Below are positions 1 through 7,336 of a stretch of 14,630 nucleotides of DNA, in pieces. The stretch comes from Phocaeicola_A sp963652075. Its GTDB lineage: Bacteria > Bacteroidota > Bacteroidia > Bacteroidales > Bacteroidaceae. A model generated the notes under the pieces. That model ran no database searches, was not told the DNA's origin, and saw only the letters and a list, made by a program, of their open reading frames with translations. Location of the stretch: positions 1 through 14,630 of the forward strand of contig CAVJRQ010000051.1 of NCBI GenBank assembly GCA_963652075.1, written 5' to 3'. Made by a program: the position numbers and the translations under genes. Every line of letters starts with the position of its first letter. Position 1 is the stretch's first letter.

Positions 1-2
1 TC

Positions 3-23
3 GGCGACGAGATGAATGCATAA
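3..23 (+). CDS. Possible last codons of an upstream gene (partial, unidentified)
   Basis: In frame 3 the window opens with GC-rich codons reading G-D-E-M-N-A and then a TAA stop at 21-23. After that the sequence turns A+T-rich, as Bacteroidales intergenic DNA does. This would suit the C-terminal end of a gene lying left of the window. Frames 1 and 2 also close nearby, at 13-15 and 50-52, so the frame choice is a guess. Six residues carry no functional information. If it is real, the next gene starts 42 bases later on the same strand and the two could be co-transcribed. Confidence 0.2.
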   Translation, partial: GDEMNA

Positions 24-65
24 TCAACAAAGAAGTTGAACGTTTTATATAAAAAACAGAAAGTT

Positions 66-521
66 ATGAAGTTAGCAGAAGCATTGAGCATACGGGTCGA
101 CTTGCAGAAGAAGGTGGCTCAGCTGAAAGACCGGATAAAGGAGAGTGCCAAGGTGCAGGAGGGCGACGAGCCTTGCGACAACGTGGAGGTATTGCGCAAG
201 GAATTGGACGAGGCTCTCGTGCAGCTGGAGGAGATGATTTACCGCATCAACATCACCAACGTGCAGACGGTTCATGACGGCATCTCCCTGACCCGACTGA
301 TGGCAAAGAGGGACGTGCTGTCGATGCGAGTGAAGACCTTGCAGGAGATAGTCAGACACGTTGCCTGCAACGACACCCGCTTTGGCAGGAACGAACTGAA
401 ATATGTCCGGACCATCGACGTGAACGCCCTTCGCAAGGAGGCGGACACCTACGCCAAGCAGTATCGGGAGCTTGACCTGAAGATTCAGAGTTTGAACTGG
501 ACGGTGGACTTGGTGGATTGA
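66..521 (+). CDS. DIP1984 family protein (coiled-coil, function unknown)
   Basis: This 151-residue protein matches the DIP1984 family as I remember it, named after a Corynebacterium diphtheriae protein and sometimes labelled 'septicolysin'; no biochemical role is established. The visible hallmarks are the opening MKLAEAL, a KVQEG segment near residues 29-33, INITN at 61-65, RDVL at 82-85, and a C-terminal block (about 110-149) with ALRKEAD and YRELD followed by NWTVDL. Residues about 4-28, 40-62 and 78-98 are charged, heptad-like helices, so the protein is probably helical and oligomeric. There is no signal peptide or membrane segment, so it should be cytoplasmic. I chose ATG at 66 because the family begins there; an in-frame TTG at 36 would add ten A+T-encoded residues unlike the family. 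Length is normal. The neighbouring WYL regulator is on the same strand 263 bases downstream, which says little about function. Confidence 0.85.
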   Translation: MKLAEALSIRVDLQKKVAQLKDRIKESAKVQEGDEPCDNVEVLRKELDEALVQLEEMIYRINITNVQTVHDGISLTRLMAKRDVLSMRVKTLQEIVRHVACNDTRFGRNELKYVRTIDVNALRKEADTYAKQYRELDLKIQSLNWTVDLVD

Positions 522-589
522 TTGCGCACCAAGGGCATCGTTAGGAAGTAACATACGGAGAAAGGGTAGAGGCAGCAAAAGACTGACAT

Positions 590-599
590 GGGGTACCCC
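590..599. repeat. Perfect GC palindrome GGGGTACCCC
   Basis: A 10-base perfect palindrome, four G then TA then four C, sits in the 263-base gap between the DIP1984 gene and the WYL regulator gene. It is not followed by a T-run, so it does not look like an intrinsic terminator. Two-fold symmetry upstream of a regulator gene could mark a protein-binding site, but this is one copy only and the location is the only argument. The rest of the gap (522-784) shows no coding potential that I trust and no RNA gene. Confidence 0.35.
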
Positions 600-722
600 C
601 GTGCAGTAATCAGATTTATGTGACTCATGCAGGGAGGCTATATGTTTTTTACAGTGTATCTCCAGCATCGGGCACAAGCGTAAAGGGCATCGGTTGAAGA
701 CAATGAGAGCGGAAACCTGCAT

Positions 723-752
723 ATTGCATTACCGTTTTGTTGGCTATCTTTT
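723..752 (+). promoter_or_regulatory. Weak candidate sigma-ABfr promoter for the WYL regulator gene
   Basis: ATTG at 723-726 and TATCTTTT at 745-752 resemble the Bacteroidota -33 (TTTG) and -7 (TAnnTTTG) elements with an 18-base spacer. The final G of the -7 box is missing. The ATG at 785 lies 32 bases further on, a normal leader length. The match is imperfect in a T-rich stretch, so chance is a real alternative. Confidence 0.3.
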
Positions 753-784
753 CTCCCTCTTTTAATAACATTATTATTGGATAT

Positions 785-1780
785 ATGGACAACCGGGTAA
801 AATTCTATTGTTGGCTGATAGGCATCCTGGAGCGCAAGCACCTCACTTTCGAGGAAATTGCGAACGCGTGGAGGAACGACCATGCCAACAAGAACGAGGT
901 GGAGCTTGACAAGCGTACCTTCCACCGCTACCGCGATGCCATTCAATCGCAGTTTGGCATCAACGTGGAGTGCGACAAGAGCGACGGCTACCGCTATTAT
1001 GTGAAGCGTGACAAGGTGGAATGTGACGAGGTTACGGAGTGGATGCTCAGCAGCATGCGGTTGGCTTCGCTGGGCGAACAACTGAAGTACCACAACAAGG
1101 TGATGCTCGACACGCCGCCTTACAATTCGGAGTATCTCGATGACATTCTCGGAGCTATAGACAAGCACTATCTGTTGAGGTTCAAGTATGTATCGGCCTT
1201 CGGCGTGGAGAGCGACATGGAACTGCTGCCCGCTTTCGTGAGATATTTCAAGCAACGGTGGTACGTGATTGGAATGAAGAAGGTGGCGAGTGAAGAAGGA
1301 CGAGCGAGGAAACAGCGTTCGGCTGCCAAAGATGAGGAGAGGAAACTCGTACGTTGTCTTCCCTTCGACCGTATCAGTTGCCTGGAGGTCGTCTGTGAGA
1401 AGCATCCGTTGCCGAAGAGGATGAAGCGTTTCCTTACCCCGGAGAACTATTACGAGGACTGCTTCGGCATCATGCGCATGGAGGACGAACCGGTGGAGCG
1501 TATCCGCATCCGGGCCTTCTATCCCGAGTACAGCCTGATAGAGGAAGTGCCGCTGCACGGGAGCCAACGTCGTCTGTTAGCGTCGAAGGACGGACAGTAC
1601 CGCGAGTACGAACTCATCGTGCGTCCCAGCCGAGACTTCCTGCAGGAACTGCTTTGGCACGGACGCAACCTCATGGTGCTGCAGCCCGAGAGCCTGCGGC
1701 AGAAGATGATAGGCATCCTGCAAGACATGACGCGAAGTTACGAGACGGGTGAGTGTACCAACGGCGAACAGGAAGCCTGA
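785..1780 (+). CDS. WYL domain-containing transcriptional regulator
   Basis: This 331-residue protein has the three-part layout of WYL regulators. Residues about 8-72 form an N-terminal winged helix-turn-helix: 'TFEEIANAW' leads into the recognition region with KRTFHRYRDAI, and GYRYYV is the wing. Residues about 118-200 are the WYL domain, with the name-giving motif present as WYV at 159-161 and the closing strand FDRISCLEV at 194-202. Residues about 235-315 are the C-terminal WCX extension, with AFYPEY, PSRDFLQELLWHG and a final helix. WYL domains in several characterised regulators bind nucleic-acid or nucleotide ligands and control stress, phage-defence or DNA-repair genes; what this one senses or controls cannot be read from the sequence. 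A strongly charged insert (about 165-188) separates two WYL strands. ATG at 785 was chosen over an in-frame TTG at 737 because MDNRVKFYCWL begins the helix-turn-helix directly. No defence genes lie nearby, and dnaE downstream has its own promoter. Confidence 0.88.
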   Translation: MDNRVKFYCWLIGILERKHLTFEEIANAWRNDHANKNEVELDKRTFHRYRDAIQSQFGINVECDKSDGYRYYVKRDKVECDEVTEWMLSSMRLASLGEQLKYHNKVMLDTPPYNSEYLDDILGAIDKHYLLRFKYVSAFGVESDMELLPAFVRYFKQRWYVIGMKKVASEEGRARKQRSAAKDEERKLVRCLPFDRISCLEVVCEKHPLPKRMKRFLTPENYYEDCFGIMRMEDEPVERIRIRAFYPEYSLIEEVPLHGSQRRLLASKDGQYREYELIVRPSRDFLQELLWHGRNLMVLQPESLRQKMIGILQDMTRSYETGECTNGEQEA

Positions 1781-1923
1781 ATCCCAAGCTGGAATTGCCT
1801 GTGTAATCATCATATACTGCGGATTGGACTTGTTGTAAAAAAGTGTTGCGGCAAAAAGGTGTCGACTTATTTCGCTGACGTTCATCGGCTTTGACGGGTT
1901 GTTGATAACTTTCGGCCAAACGC

Positions 1924-1955
1924 CTTGGTCATTCGGCAAAAGCCACGTACCTTTA
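1924..1955 (+). promoter_or_regulatory. Bacteroidota-type promoter of dnaE
   Basis: CTTG at 1924-1927 (-33 element) and TACCTTTA at 1948-1955 (-7 element, consensus TAnnTTTG with A for the final G) are separated by 20 bases. Transcription would start near 1960, giving a leader of roughly 30 bases before the ATG at 1990. It lies in the 209-base gap after the WYL gene, in which I see no gene and no clear terminator. The psd promoter has the same spacing and -33 box, which strengthens both calls. Confidence 0.6.
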
Positions 1956-1989
1956 TCACCCGATTCAGAATACAACAAAACTTTCTTTT

Positions 1990-4900
1990 ATGCAAGATTT
2001 CGTCCACCTACACGTTCACACGCAGTATTCACTCCTCGACGGACAGGCTTCCATCCCGAGGCTGGTCGACAAGGCCATTGCTGACGGCATGCGGGGCATG
2101 GCTGTGACCGACCACGGAAACATGTTCGGCATCAAGGAGTTCACCAACTATGTCATCAAGAAGAACAGTAAGGTGCAGGACGAAATCAAGGCGCTGAAGA
2201 AACAGATTGCCGAGCTGGAAGGCGCTGCTGAGGCTGCGGAGGACTCCGCGGCACGGATAGCCGAACTGAAGCAGCAGCTGGAGCAGACGCAACAGAAAAT
2301 CTTCAAGCCAATCATCGGGTGCGAGATGTATGTAGCCCGCCGCCGTCTGTTCAACAAGGACGAGAAGAGCGACAAGAGCGGTTACCACTTGGTGGTGCTC
2401 GCCAAGAACGAAAAGGGATACCACAACCTCATCAAGTTGGTGTCGAAAGCGTGGACTGAGGGTTTCAGCATGCGTCCCCGTACCGACCGCGTGGAGTTGG
2501 AGAAATACCGTGAGGGACTGATTGTCTGCTCGGCCTGCTTGGGTGGCGAGATACCCAAATGCATCACCAACGAGCAGTGGGACAAGGCGGAAGAGGCTAT
2601 CCAATGGTACAAGCGGGTGTTTGGCGACGATTACTACCTGGAGCTGCAGCTCCACAAGGCTACCGTGCCGCGCGCCAATCACGAGGCTTACCCGATGCAG
2701 CTGAAGGTGAACGAGAAGCTGATAGAATACAGCAAGAAATATAACGTAAAGTTAGTCTGCACCAACGATGTACACTTCGTGAACGAAGAGGATGCGGAGG
2801 CGCACGACCGGCTTATCTGCGTGGGCACGCAGAAGGACCTGGATGACCCCAAGCGTATGCTCTACTCCAAACAGGAGTGGTTCAAGACGAAGGAGGAGAT
2901 GAACGGAATCTTCGGCTATGTGCCCGAGGCCCTGAGCAACACGGTGGACATCTGCAACCAGGTGGAGGTCTACTCCATCAACCACGACCCGATTATGCCT
3001 ACCTTCGCCATTCCCGAGGAGTTCGGGACGGAGGAGGAGTACCGCAGGAAATATACCGAGGAAGACCTCTTCAATGAGTTTACCCGTGACGAGAACGGCA
3101 ATGTGGTGATGGACGAGGAGGCCGCCAAGTCGAAGATAAAGAAGCTGGGAGGGTATGACAAGCTCTATCGTATCAAGCTGGAGGCGGACTATCTGCGCAA
3201 GCTGACCATGGATGGGGCGGAAAAGATGTACAAGGACAAGCTCAACGACGAGGTGAAAGATCGGTTGAAGTTCGAACTTCACATCATGAAGACGATGGGT
3301 TTCCCGGGCTACTTCCTCATCGTGCAGGACTTCATCAACGCCGCACGCAACGAGCTGGGCGTTTCCGTGGGTCCCGGACGTGGCTCGGCTGCCGGCTCGG
3401 CAGTCGCCTATTGCTTGGGCATCACCAAGATAGACCCTATCGCCTATGACCTGCTGTTTGAGCGTTTCCTCAATCCGGATCGTATCTCGCTGCCCGATAT
3501 CGACGTGGACTTCGACGATGATGGCCGTGGCGAGGTGTTGCGGTGGGTGACGGAGAAATATGGCAAGGAGAAGGTGGCGCACATCATCACCTACGGCACC
3601 ATGGCTACCAAGATGGCCATCAAGGACGTGGCGCGCGTGCAGAAGCTGCCGCTTTCGGAGTCTGACCGCCTGTGTAAGCTGATTCCGGACAAGATTCCGG
3701 ACAAGAAACTGAACCTGCAGAACGCCATTGCTTACGTGCCGGAGCTGCAGGCTGCCGAAGCCTCCAGCGACGAGACGCTGCGGAACACCCTCAAATATGC
3801 CAAGATGCTCGAAGGTAATATCCGTGGCACGGGTGTGCACGCCTGCGGTACCATCATCTGCCGTGACGACATCACGGACTGGGTGCCCGTGAGCACGGCA
3901 GACGACAAGGAGACGGGCGAGAAGCTGCTGGTGACACAATACGAAGGCTCGGTTATCGAGGAGACCGGACTAATCAAGATGGACTTCTTGGGACTGAAGA
4001 CGCTCTCCATCATCAAGGAGGCTATCGAAAACATACGCGTCAGTCTGGGCATCGACATCGATATAGACAACATCGACATCAATGATGCCAAGACCTATAA
4101 GCTTTATAGTGAAGGACGCACCATCGGCACGTTCCAGTTCGAGTCCGCCGGTATGCAGAAGTACCTGCGCGAACTGCAACCTACTACCTTTGAGGATCTC
4201 ATCGCCATGAATGCCCTCTACCGACCGGGACCTATGGACTATATCCCCGACTTCATCGACCGTAAGCAGGGGCGCAAGCCCATTGAATACGATATTCCCG
4301 TGATGGAGAAGTATCTGAAGGATACCTACGGCATCACGGTCTATCAGGAGCAGGTGATGCTCCTCTCCCGACTGTTGGCGAACTTCACCCGAGGCGAAAG
4401 CGATGCCTTGCGTAAGGCCATGGGTAAGAAGCTGCGCGACAAGCTGGACCACATGAAACCCAAGTTCATCGAGGGCGGACAGAAGAACGGACACGACCCC
4501 AAGGTGCTCGAAAAGATATGGGCGGACTGGGAGAAGTTCGCTTCCTACGCTTTCAACAAATCGCACGCCACCTGCTATTCGTGGGTGGCCTACCAGACGG
4601 CCTACCTCAAAGCCAACTACCCCTCGCAGTATATGGCTGCGACGCTGAGCCGCAACATTTCCAACATCGATGAAATCACGAAGTTGATGAACGAGTGCAA
4701 GGCCATGGGCATACAGGTGCTCGGACCGGACGTGAACGAGAGTAACATGAAGTTCTCCGTCAACAAGAAGGGTGACATCCGTTTCGGACTGGGAGCCATC
4801 AAGGGCGTGGGCGAGGGTGCCGTGAACGCCATTATCGAAGAGCGCAGCGCGCATGGACCCTATACCGGTGTCACGGATTTCGTGCAACGGGTCAACCTCT

Positions 4901-5781
4901 CCGCCTGCAACCGCAAGAACATCGAGAATATCGTTGCGGCAGGCGGCTTCGACACGTTTGAGGGGGTGAAGCGTGAGACCTTCTTTGCCAACAACAGCAA
5001 GGGAGAGAGCTACGCTGAGTCGCTGGTGCGCTATGGCGTGCGCTATCAGGCGGACAAGGCTTCCGCGCAGAACTCGCTCTTCGGTGACGACACTCCCATA
5101 GAGATTGCTACCCCTGAGGTGCCCAAAACGGAACCATGGAGCAACATCGAACGGCTGGACCGCGAGCGCGACCTGGTGGGCATGTATCTCTCCGCCCATC
5201 CGTTGGACGACTATGCCGTCATTCTGAAGCATGTATGCAACACGCAAGTGAAGCAGTTGGAGAATAAAGAGACGCTGAGAGACAAAGATCTGACCTTCGG
5301 AGGCATCGTCACCGAGTGCCGCGAACGCTACTCGAAGAACAACAATCCCTACGGCATCGTCAAGATAGAGGACTACTCCGGTCCCTACGAGCTGTTCTTC
5401 TTCGGCAAGGACTGGACTACCTGGAACAATTACCTGCACCAAGGATACTTTGTCTTCATAAAAGGTAAGTACCAGCCTCGCCAATGGAAGCAGGATGAAC
5501 TGGAGATGCGGATAGAGTCCATCCAGCTGCTGCCCGAGGTCAAGGACCAGCTACTGAACACCTTCACCGTCACCATGCCGCTGAATGCCATCGATGACAC
5601 GCTGGTGAACGAGCTGGAGTGCTTAGCGGACAAGTATCCCGGCAAGACGGAGCTCCGCTTCAAGGTGAAAGAGGCCAACATGCAGGTGGAACTGAAATGC
5701 AAGAAGCGCAAAATAAACGTGTCGAAGGAGTTGATTTCTTTTGTAGAACAGCAACAGTTGGAGTTTAAAATAAACGCATAG
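1990..5781 (+). CDS. dnaE: DNA polymerase III subunit alpha
   Basis: The replicative C-family DNA polymerase, the catalytic core of the Pol III holoenzyme (1263 residues; E. coli DnaE is about 1160). An N-terminal PHP domain (1 to about 330) carries HLHVHT (6-11), LLDG with D17, TDHGN (40-44), GCE (110-112), YHLVVLAKN (132-140) and NDVH (259-262). The polymerase core has GPGRGSAAGS (461-470), catalytic aspartates D503 and D505 in PDIDVDF, the third aspartate D665 in KMDFLGL, YRPGPMD (744-750), YQEQVM (785-790) and FNKSHA (855-860). Helix-hairpin-helix repeats follow (about 930-990), then a clamp-binding motif QNSLF at 1027-1031 and an OB fold (about 1100-1180). Two extra stretches explain the length: a coiled-coil insert in PHP (about 56-104) and a charged insert (about 340-415); I recall both from other Bacteroidota DnaE proteins. 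The start is the first ATG before the PHP motif. It is probably transcribed alone, since promoters flank it on both sides. No frameshift is seen. Confidence 0.98.
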   Translation: MQDFVHLHVHTQYSLLDGQASIPRLVDKAIADGMRGMAVTDHGNMFGIKEFTNYVIKKNSKVQDEIKALKKQIAELEGAAEAAEDSAARIAELKQQLEQTQQKIFKPIIGCEMYVARRRLFNKDEKSDKSGYHLVVLAKNEKGYHNLIKLVSKAWTEGFSMRPRTDRVELEKYREGLIVCSACLGGEIPKCITNEQWDKAEEAIQWYKRVFGDDYYLELQLHKATVPRANHEAYPMQLKVNEKLIEYSKKYNVKLVCTNDVHFVNEEDAEAHDRLICVGTQKDLDDPKRMLYSKQEWFKTKEEMNGIFGYVPEALSNTVDICNQVEVYSINHDPIMPTFAIPEEFGTEEEYRRKYTEEDLFNEFTRDENGNVVMDEEAAKSKIKKLGGYDKLYRIKLEADYLRKLTMDGAEKMYKDKLNDEVKDRLKFELHIMKTMGFPGYFLIVQDFINAARNELGVSVGPGRGSAAGSAVAYCLGITKIDPIAYDLLFERFLNPDRISLPDIDVDFDDDGRGEVLRWVTEKYGKEKVAHIITYGTMATKMAIKDVARVQKLPLSESDRLCKLIPDKIPDKKLNLQNAIAYVPELQAAEASSDETLRNTLKYAKMLEGNIRGTGVHACGTIICRDDITDWVPVSTADDKETGEKLLVTQYEGSVIEETGLIKMDFLGLKTLSIIKEAIENIRVSLGIDIDIDNIDINDAKTYKLYSEGRTIGTFQFESAGMQKYLRELQPTTFEDLIAMNALYRPGPMDYIPDFIDRKQGRKPIEYDIPVMEKYLKDTYGITVYQEQVMLLSRLLANFTRGESDALRKAMGKKLRDKLDHMKPKFIEGGQKNGHDPKVLEKIWADWEKFASYAFNKSHATCYSWVAYQTAYLKANYPSQYMAATLSRNISNIDEITKLMNECKAMGIQVLGPDVNESNMKFSVNKKGDIRFGLGAIKGVGEGAVNAIIEERSAHGPYTGVTDFVQRVNLSACNRKNIENIVAAGGFDTFEGVKRETFFANNSKGESYAESLVRYGVRYQADKASAQNSLFGDDTPIEIATPEVPKTEPWSNIERLDRERDLVGMYLSAHPLDDYAVILKHVCNTQVKQLENKETLRDKDLTFGGIVTECRERYSKNNNPYGIVKIEDYSGPYELFFFGKDWTTWNNYLHQGYFVFIKGKYQPRQWKQDELEMRIESIQLLPEVKDQLLNTFTVTMPLNAIDDTLVNELECLADKYPGKTELRFKVKEANMQVELKCKKRKINVSKELISFVEQQQLEFKINA

Positions 5782-5786
5782 CTTAT

Positions 5787-5801
5787 GAATTGCGGCAATT
5801 C
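5787..5801 (+). terminator. Small hairpin just after dnaE, possible weak terminator
   Basis: GAATTG (5787-5792) and CAATTC (5796-5801) can form a 6-bp stem with a 3-base CGG loop six bases after the dnaE stop codon. It is followed by TTGTGG rather than a T-run, and the stem is A+T-rich, so as an intrinsic terminator it would be weak. Its position between dnaE and the psd promoter is the main reason to list it. Confidence 0.25.
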
Positions 5802-5812
5802 TTGTGGAAATC

Positions 5813-5844
5813 CTTGGTAGATTCACCGATTAAACTTACTTTTG
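5813..5844 (+). promoter_or_regulatory. Strong Bacteroidota-type promoter of the psd-pssA operon
   Basis: CTTG at 5813-5816 and TACTTTTG at 5837-5844 match the sigma-ABfr -33 and -7 elements, the -7 box fitting TAnnTTTG at every fixed position, with a 20-base spacer. The predicted start of transcription near 5850 leaves about 22 bases before the psd ATG at 5873. This separates psd transcription from dnaE and probably drives psd, pssA and the DUF4834 gene together. Confidence 0.75.
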
Positions 5845-5872
5845 CCCGATAATATTTACTTTAACGGAAACA

Positions 5873-6559
5873 ATGAACCGACTAAAGAAACTCAAGAAGA
5901 TTAGAATACACCGGGAGGGAACTCACGCCTTGACGTTGAGCTTCATCTTGTTAGTCTTGATAAACGCTGCTCTATTCTTCTCTTTCGATACAAAAATACC
6001 TTTCATCATCATAGCTGTTCTCAGTCTTGGCACATTCTTGACCATGGTCAATTTCTTCCGCTGCCCTATCCGCTACTTCGCCGGAGAGACGGAGAAGACG
6101 GTGGTGGCACCCGCTGACGGAACCATCGTGGTTGCCGAGGTGGTGGACGAGAACGAGTATTTCCATGACAAACGCATCATGATTTCCATCTTCATGAGTT
6201 TGGTGAACGTGCATGCCAATTGGTATCCGGTGGAAGGCACGGTGAAGAAAGTGGCTCATCAGAACGGTAACTTCCACAAGGCGTACTTGCCCAAAGCAAG
6301 TACCGAGAACGAACGTTCCATGGTGATTATCGAGACTCCCGATGGACAGGAGGTCATGGCGCGTCAGATAGCCGGTGCAATGGCTCGGCGCATCGTCACT
6401 TACGCCGAGGAGGGTGAACCTTGTTACATCGACGAGCATATGGGTTTCATTAAATTCGGATCGCGCGTGGATGTCTACCTTCCCTTGGATACGGAGATTT
6501 GCGTGAAGCTCAATCAAAAAACGGTGGGCAACGAAACAGTCATTGCCAAACTCAAGTAA
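5873..6559 (+). CDS. psd: Phosphatidylserine decarboxylase proenzyme (short PSD-A type)
   Basis: Converts phosphatidylserine to phosphatidylethanolamine and CO2 at the inner membrane using a pyruvoyl group made by self-cleavage. At 228 residues it fits the short class rather than the roughly 300-residue E. coli form. After a basic start (KKLKKIRIHREGTHAL) come two hydrophobic segments, about 20-38 and 42-60, which anchor it to the membrane. PADG with D82 and NVHANWYP with H114 fit the Asp and His of the processing triad. The cleavage motif is FGSRVD at 195-200: cutting between Gly196 and Ser197 would leave a beta chain of 196 residues and a 32-residue alpha chain with its N-terminal pyruvoyl. 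The gene has its own strong promoter, and its TAA stop shares its last A with the ATG of pssA, so the two are translated in tandem and encode consecutive steps. Motif complete and length normal; the start is the only ATG that keeps the HREGT region. Confidence 0.97.
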   Translation: MNRLKKLKKIRIHREGTHALTLSFILLVLINAALFFSFDTKIPFIIIAVLSLGTFLTMVNFFRCPIRYFAGETEKTVVAPADGTIVVAEVVDENEYFHDKRIMISIFMSLVNVHANWYPVEGTVKKVAHQNGNFHKAYLPKASTENERSMVIIETPDGQEVMARQIAGAMARRIVTYAEEGEPCYIDEHMGFIKFGSRVDVYLPLDTEICVKLNQKTVGNETVIAKLK

Positions 6560-7278
6560 TGCGTAGACTTATGGCAAACCGTATAACCCGTCATATTCCC
6601 AACACGGCAACCTGCTGCAACCTCTTCTCGGGGTGCGTGGCGTGCGTGATGGCTTTCGAGGCCAATTACTCCATGGCGGTTCTCTTCATCATCATCGGAG
6701 CCGTGTTCGATTTCTTCGACGGTATGTTGGCTCGCTTGCTGGGCGTGTCCGGTCCCATGGGCAAGGAACTCGATTCGTTGGCGGACGACGTGACCTTTGG
6801 TTTGGCTCCCGCATTGATAGTCTTCAGTCTGTTTCACGAGGTTCATTATCCCGCTTGGCTGATGCCTGTGGCGGAACTGTTCCCCTATACGGCTTTCCTC
6901 ATTGCGGTATTCTCCGTGTTGCGATTGGCCAAGTTCAATATCGACGTGCGTCAGACTTCATCGTTCATCGGGATGCCGACTCCTGCCAATGCCCTTTTCT
7001 GGGGAGCGTTGGTCATTGGCGCACACGACTTCCTCGTCTCCGACACTTTCAATGCCGCATGGCTCTTCTTGCTGGTATGCCTCACCTCGTGGCTGTTGGT
7101 TGCGGAGATTCCGATGTTCTCGTTGAAGTTCAAGAATTTCTCGTGGGCTGACAACAAAGTGAAATACATCTTCCTGTTGGTCTGCATCCCCTTGTTGTCA
7201 TGTCTGGGTGTCAGCGGCTTGGCTGCCGTAATCGTGTGGTACGTGTTGCTCTCCGCCCTGACGCAGCGCACCAAATAA
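6559..7278 (+). CDS. pssA: CDP-diacylglycerol--serine O-phosphatidyltransferase
   Basis: Makes phosphatidylserine and CMP from CDP-diacylglycerol and L-serine; Psd, encoded just upstream, then forms phosphatidylethanolamine. The CDP-alcohol phosphotransferase signature DGxxARx8GxxxDxxxD is complete: D54-G55, A58-R59, G68, D72 and D76 when counted from the ATG at 6559. The protein (239 residues) is an integral membrane enzyme with several hydrophobic segments, roughly at 22-52, 80-96, 108-124, 144-162, 167-184, 203-215 and 217-232. FSGCVACVMAF near the N-terminus and SFIGMPTPANA (135-145) are typical of the bacterial type II PssA. The start at 6559 overlaps the psd stop as TAATG, pointing to translational coupling. 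A second ATG at 6571 (MANRITRHIPN) is an equally good family start and would shorten the protein by four residues. The CDP-diacylglycerol synthase gene is not in the window. Confidence 0.96.
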   Translation: MRRLMANRITRHIPNTATCCNLFSGCVACVMAFEANYSMAVLFIIIGAVFDFFDGMLARLLGVSGPMGKELDSLADDVTFGLAPALIVFSLFHEVHYPAWLMPVAELFPYTAFLIAVFSVLRLAKFNIDVRQTSSFIGMPTPANALFWGALVIGAHDFLVSDTFNAAWLFLLVCLTSWLLVAEIPMFSLKFKNFSWADNKVKYIFLLVCIPLLSCLGVSGLAAVIVWYVLLSALTQRTK

Positions 7279-7280
7279 CC

Positions 7281-7299
7281 GCCACACCGTTCGTGTGGC
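7281..7299 (+). other. Intercistronic hairpin between pssA and the DUF4834 gene
   Basis: GCCACAC (7281-7287) and GTGTGGC (7293-7299) are exact reverse complements with a 5-base loop, starting two bases after the pssA stop. No T-run follows directly (the next bases are ACACTCTTTGC), so full termination is unlikely. A partial attenuator or an mRNA-stabilising 3' end for the psd-pssA message would fit. The remaining bases up to 7336 contain no convincing -7 box, so the downstream gene probably depends on read-through. Confidence 0.45.
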
Positions 7300-7336
7300 A
7301 CACTCTTTGCTACTTTAAAGGAAAACAACTCAAGAT

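Noticed and set aside
36..65. TTG start giving a ten-residue longer DIP1984 protein
   Set aside because: The extension comes from A+T-rich leader sequence and the family begins at MKLAEAL, matching the ATG at 66.
638..1567. Long minus-strand reading frame (309 codons) opposite the WYL regulator gene
   Set aside because: It lies antisense to a gene with clear domain motifs, its translation has no recognisable motif, and it is rich in His, Leu and Val as expected of the complement of a high-G+C coding frame.
2752..5484. Several long minus-strand frames (up to about 500 codons) opposite dnaE
   Set aside because: They mirror the codon pattern of dnaE, have no promoter or family motif, and overlap one another; they are shadows.
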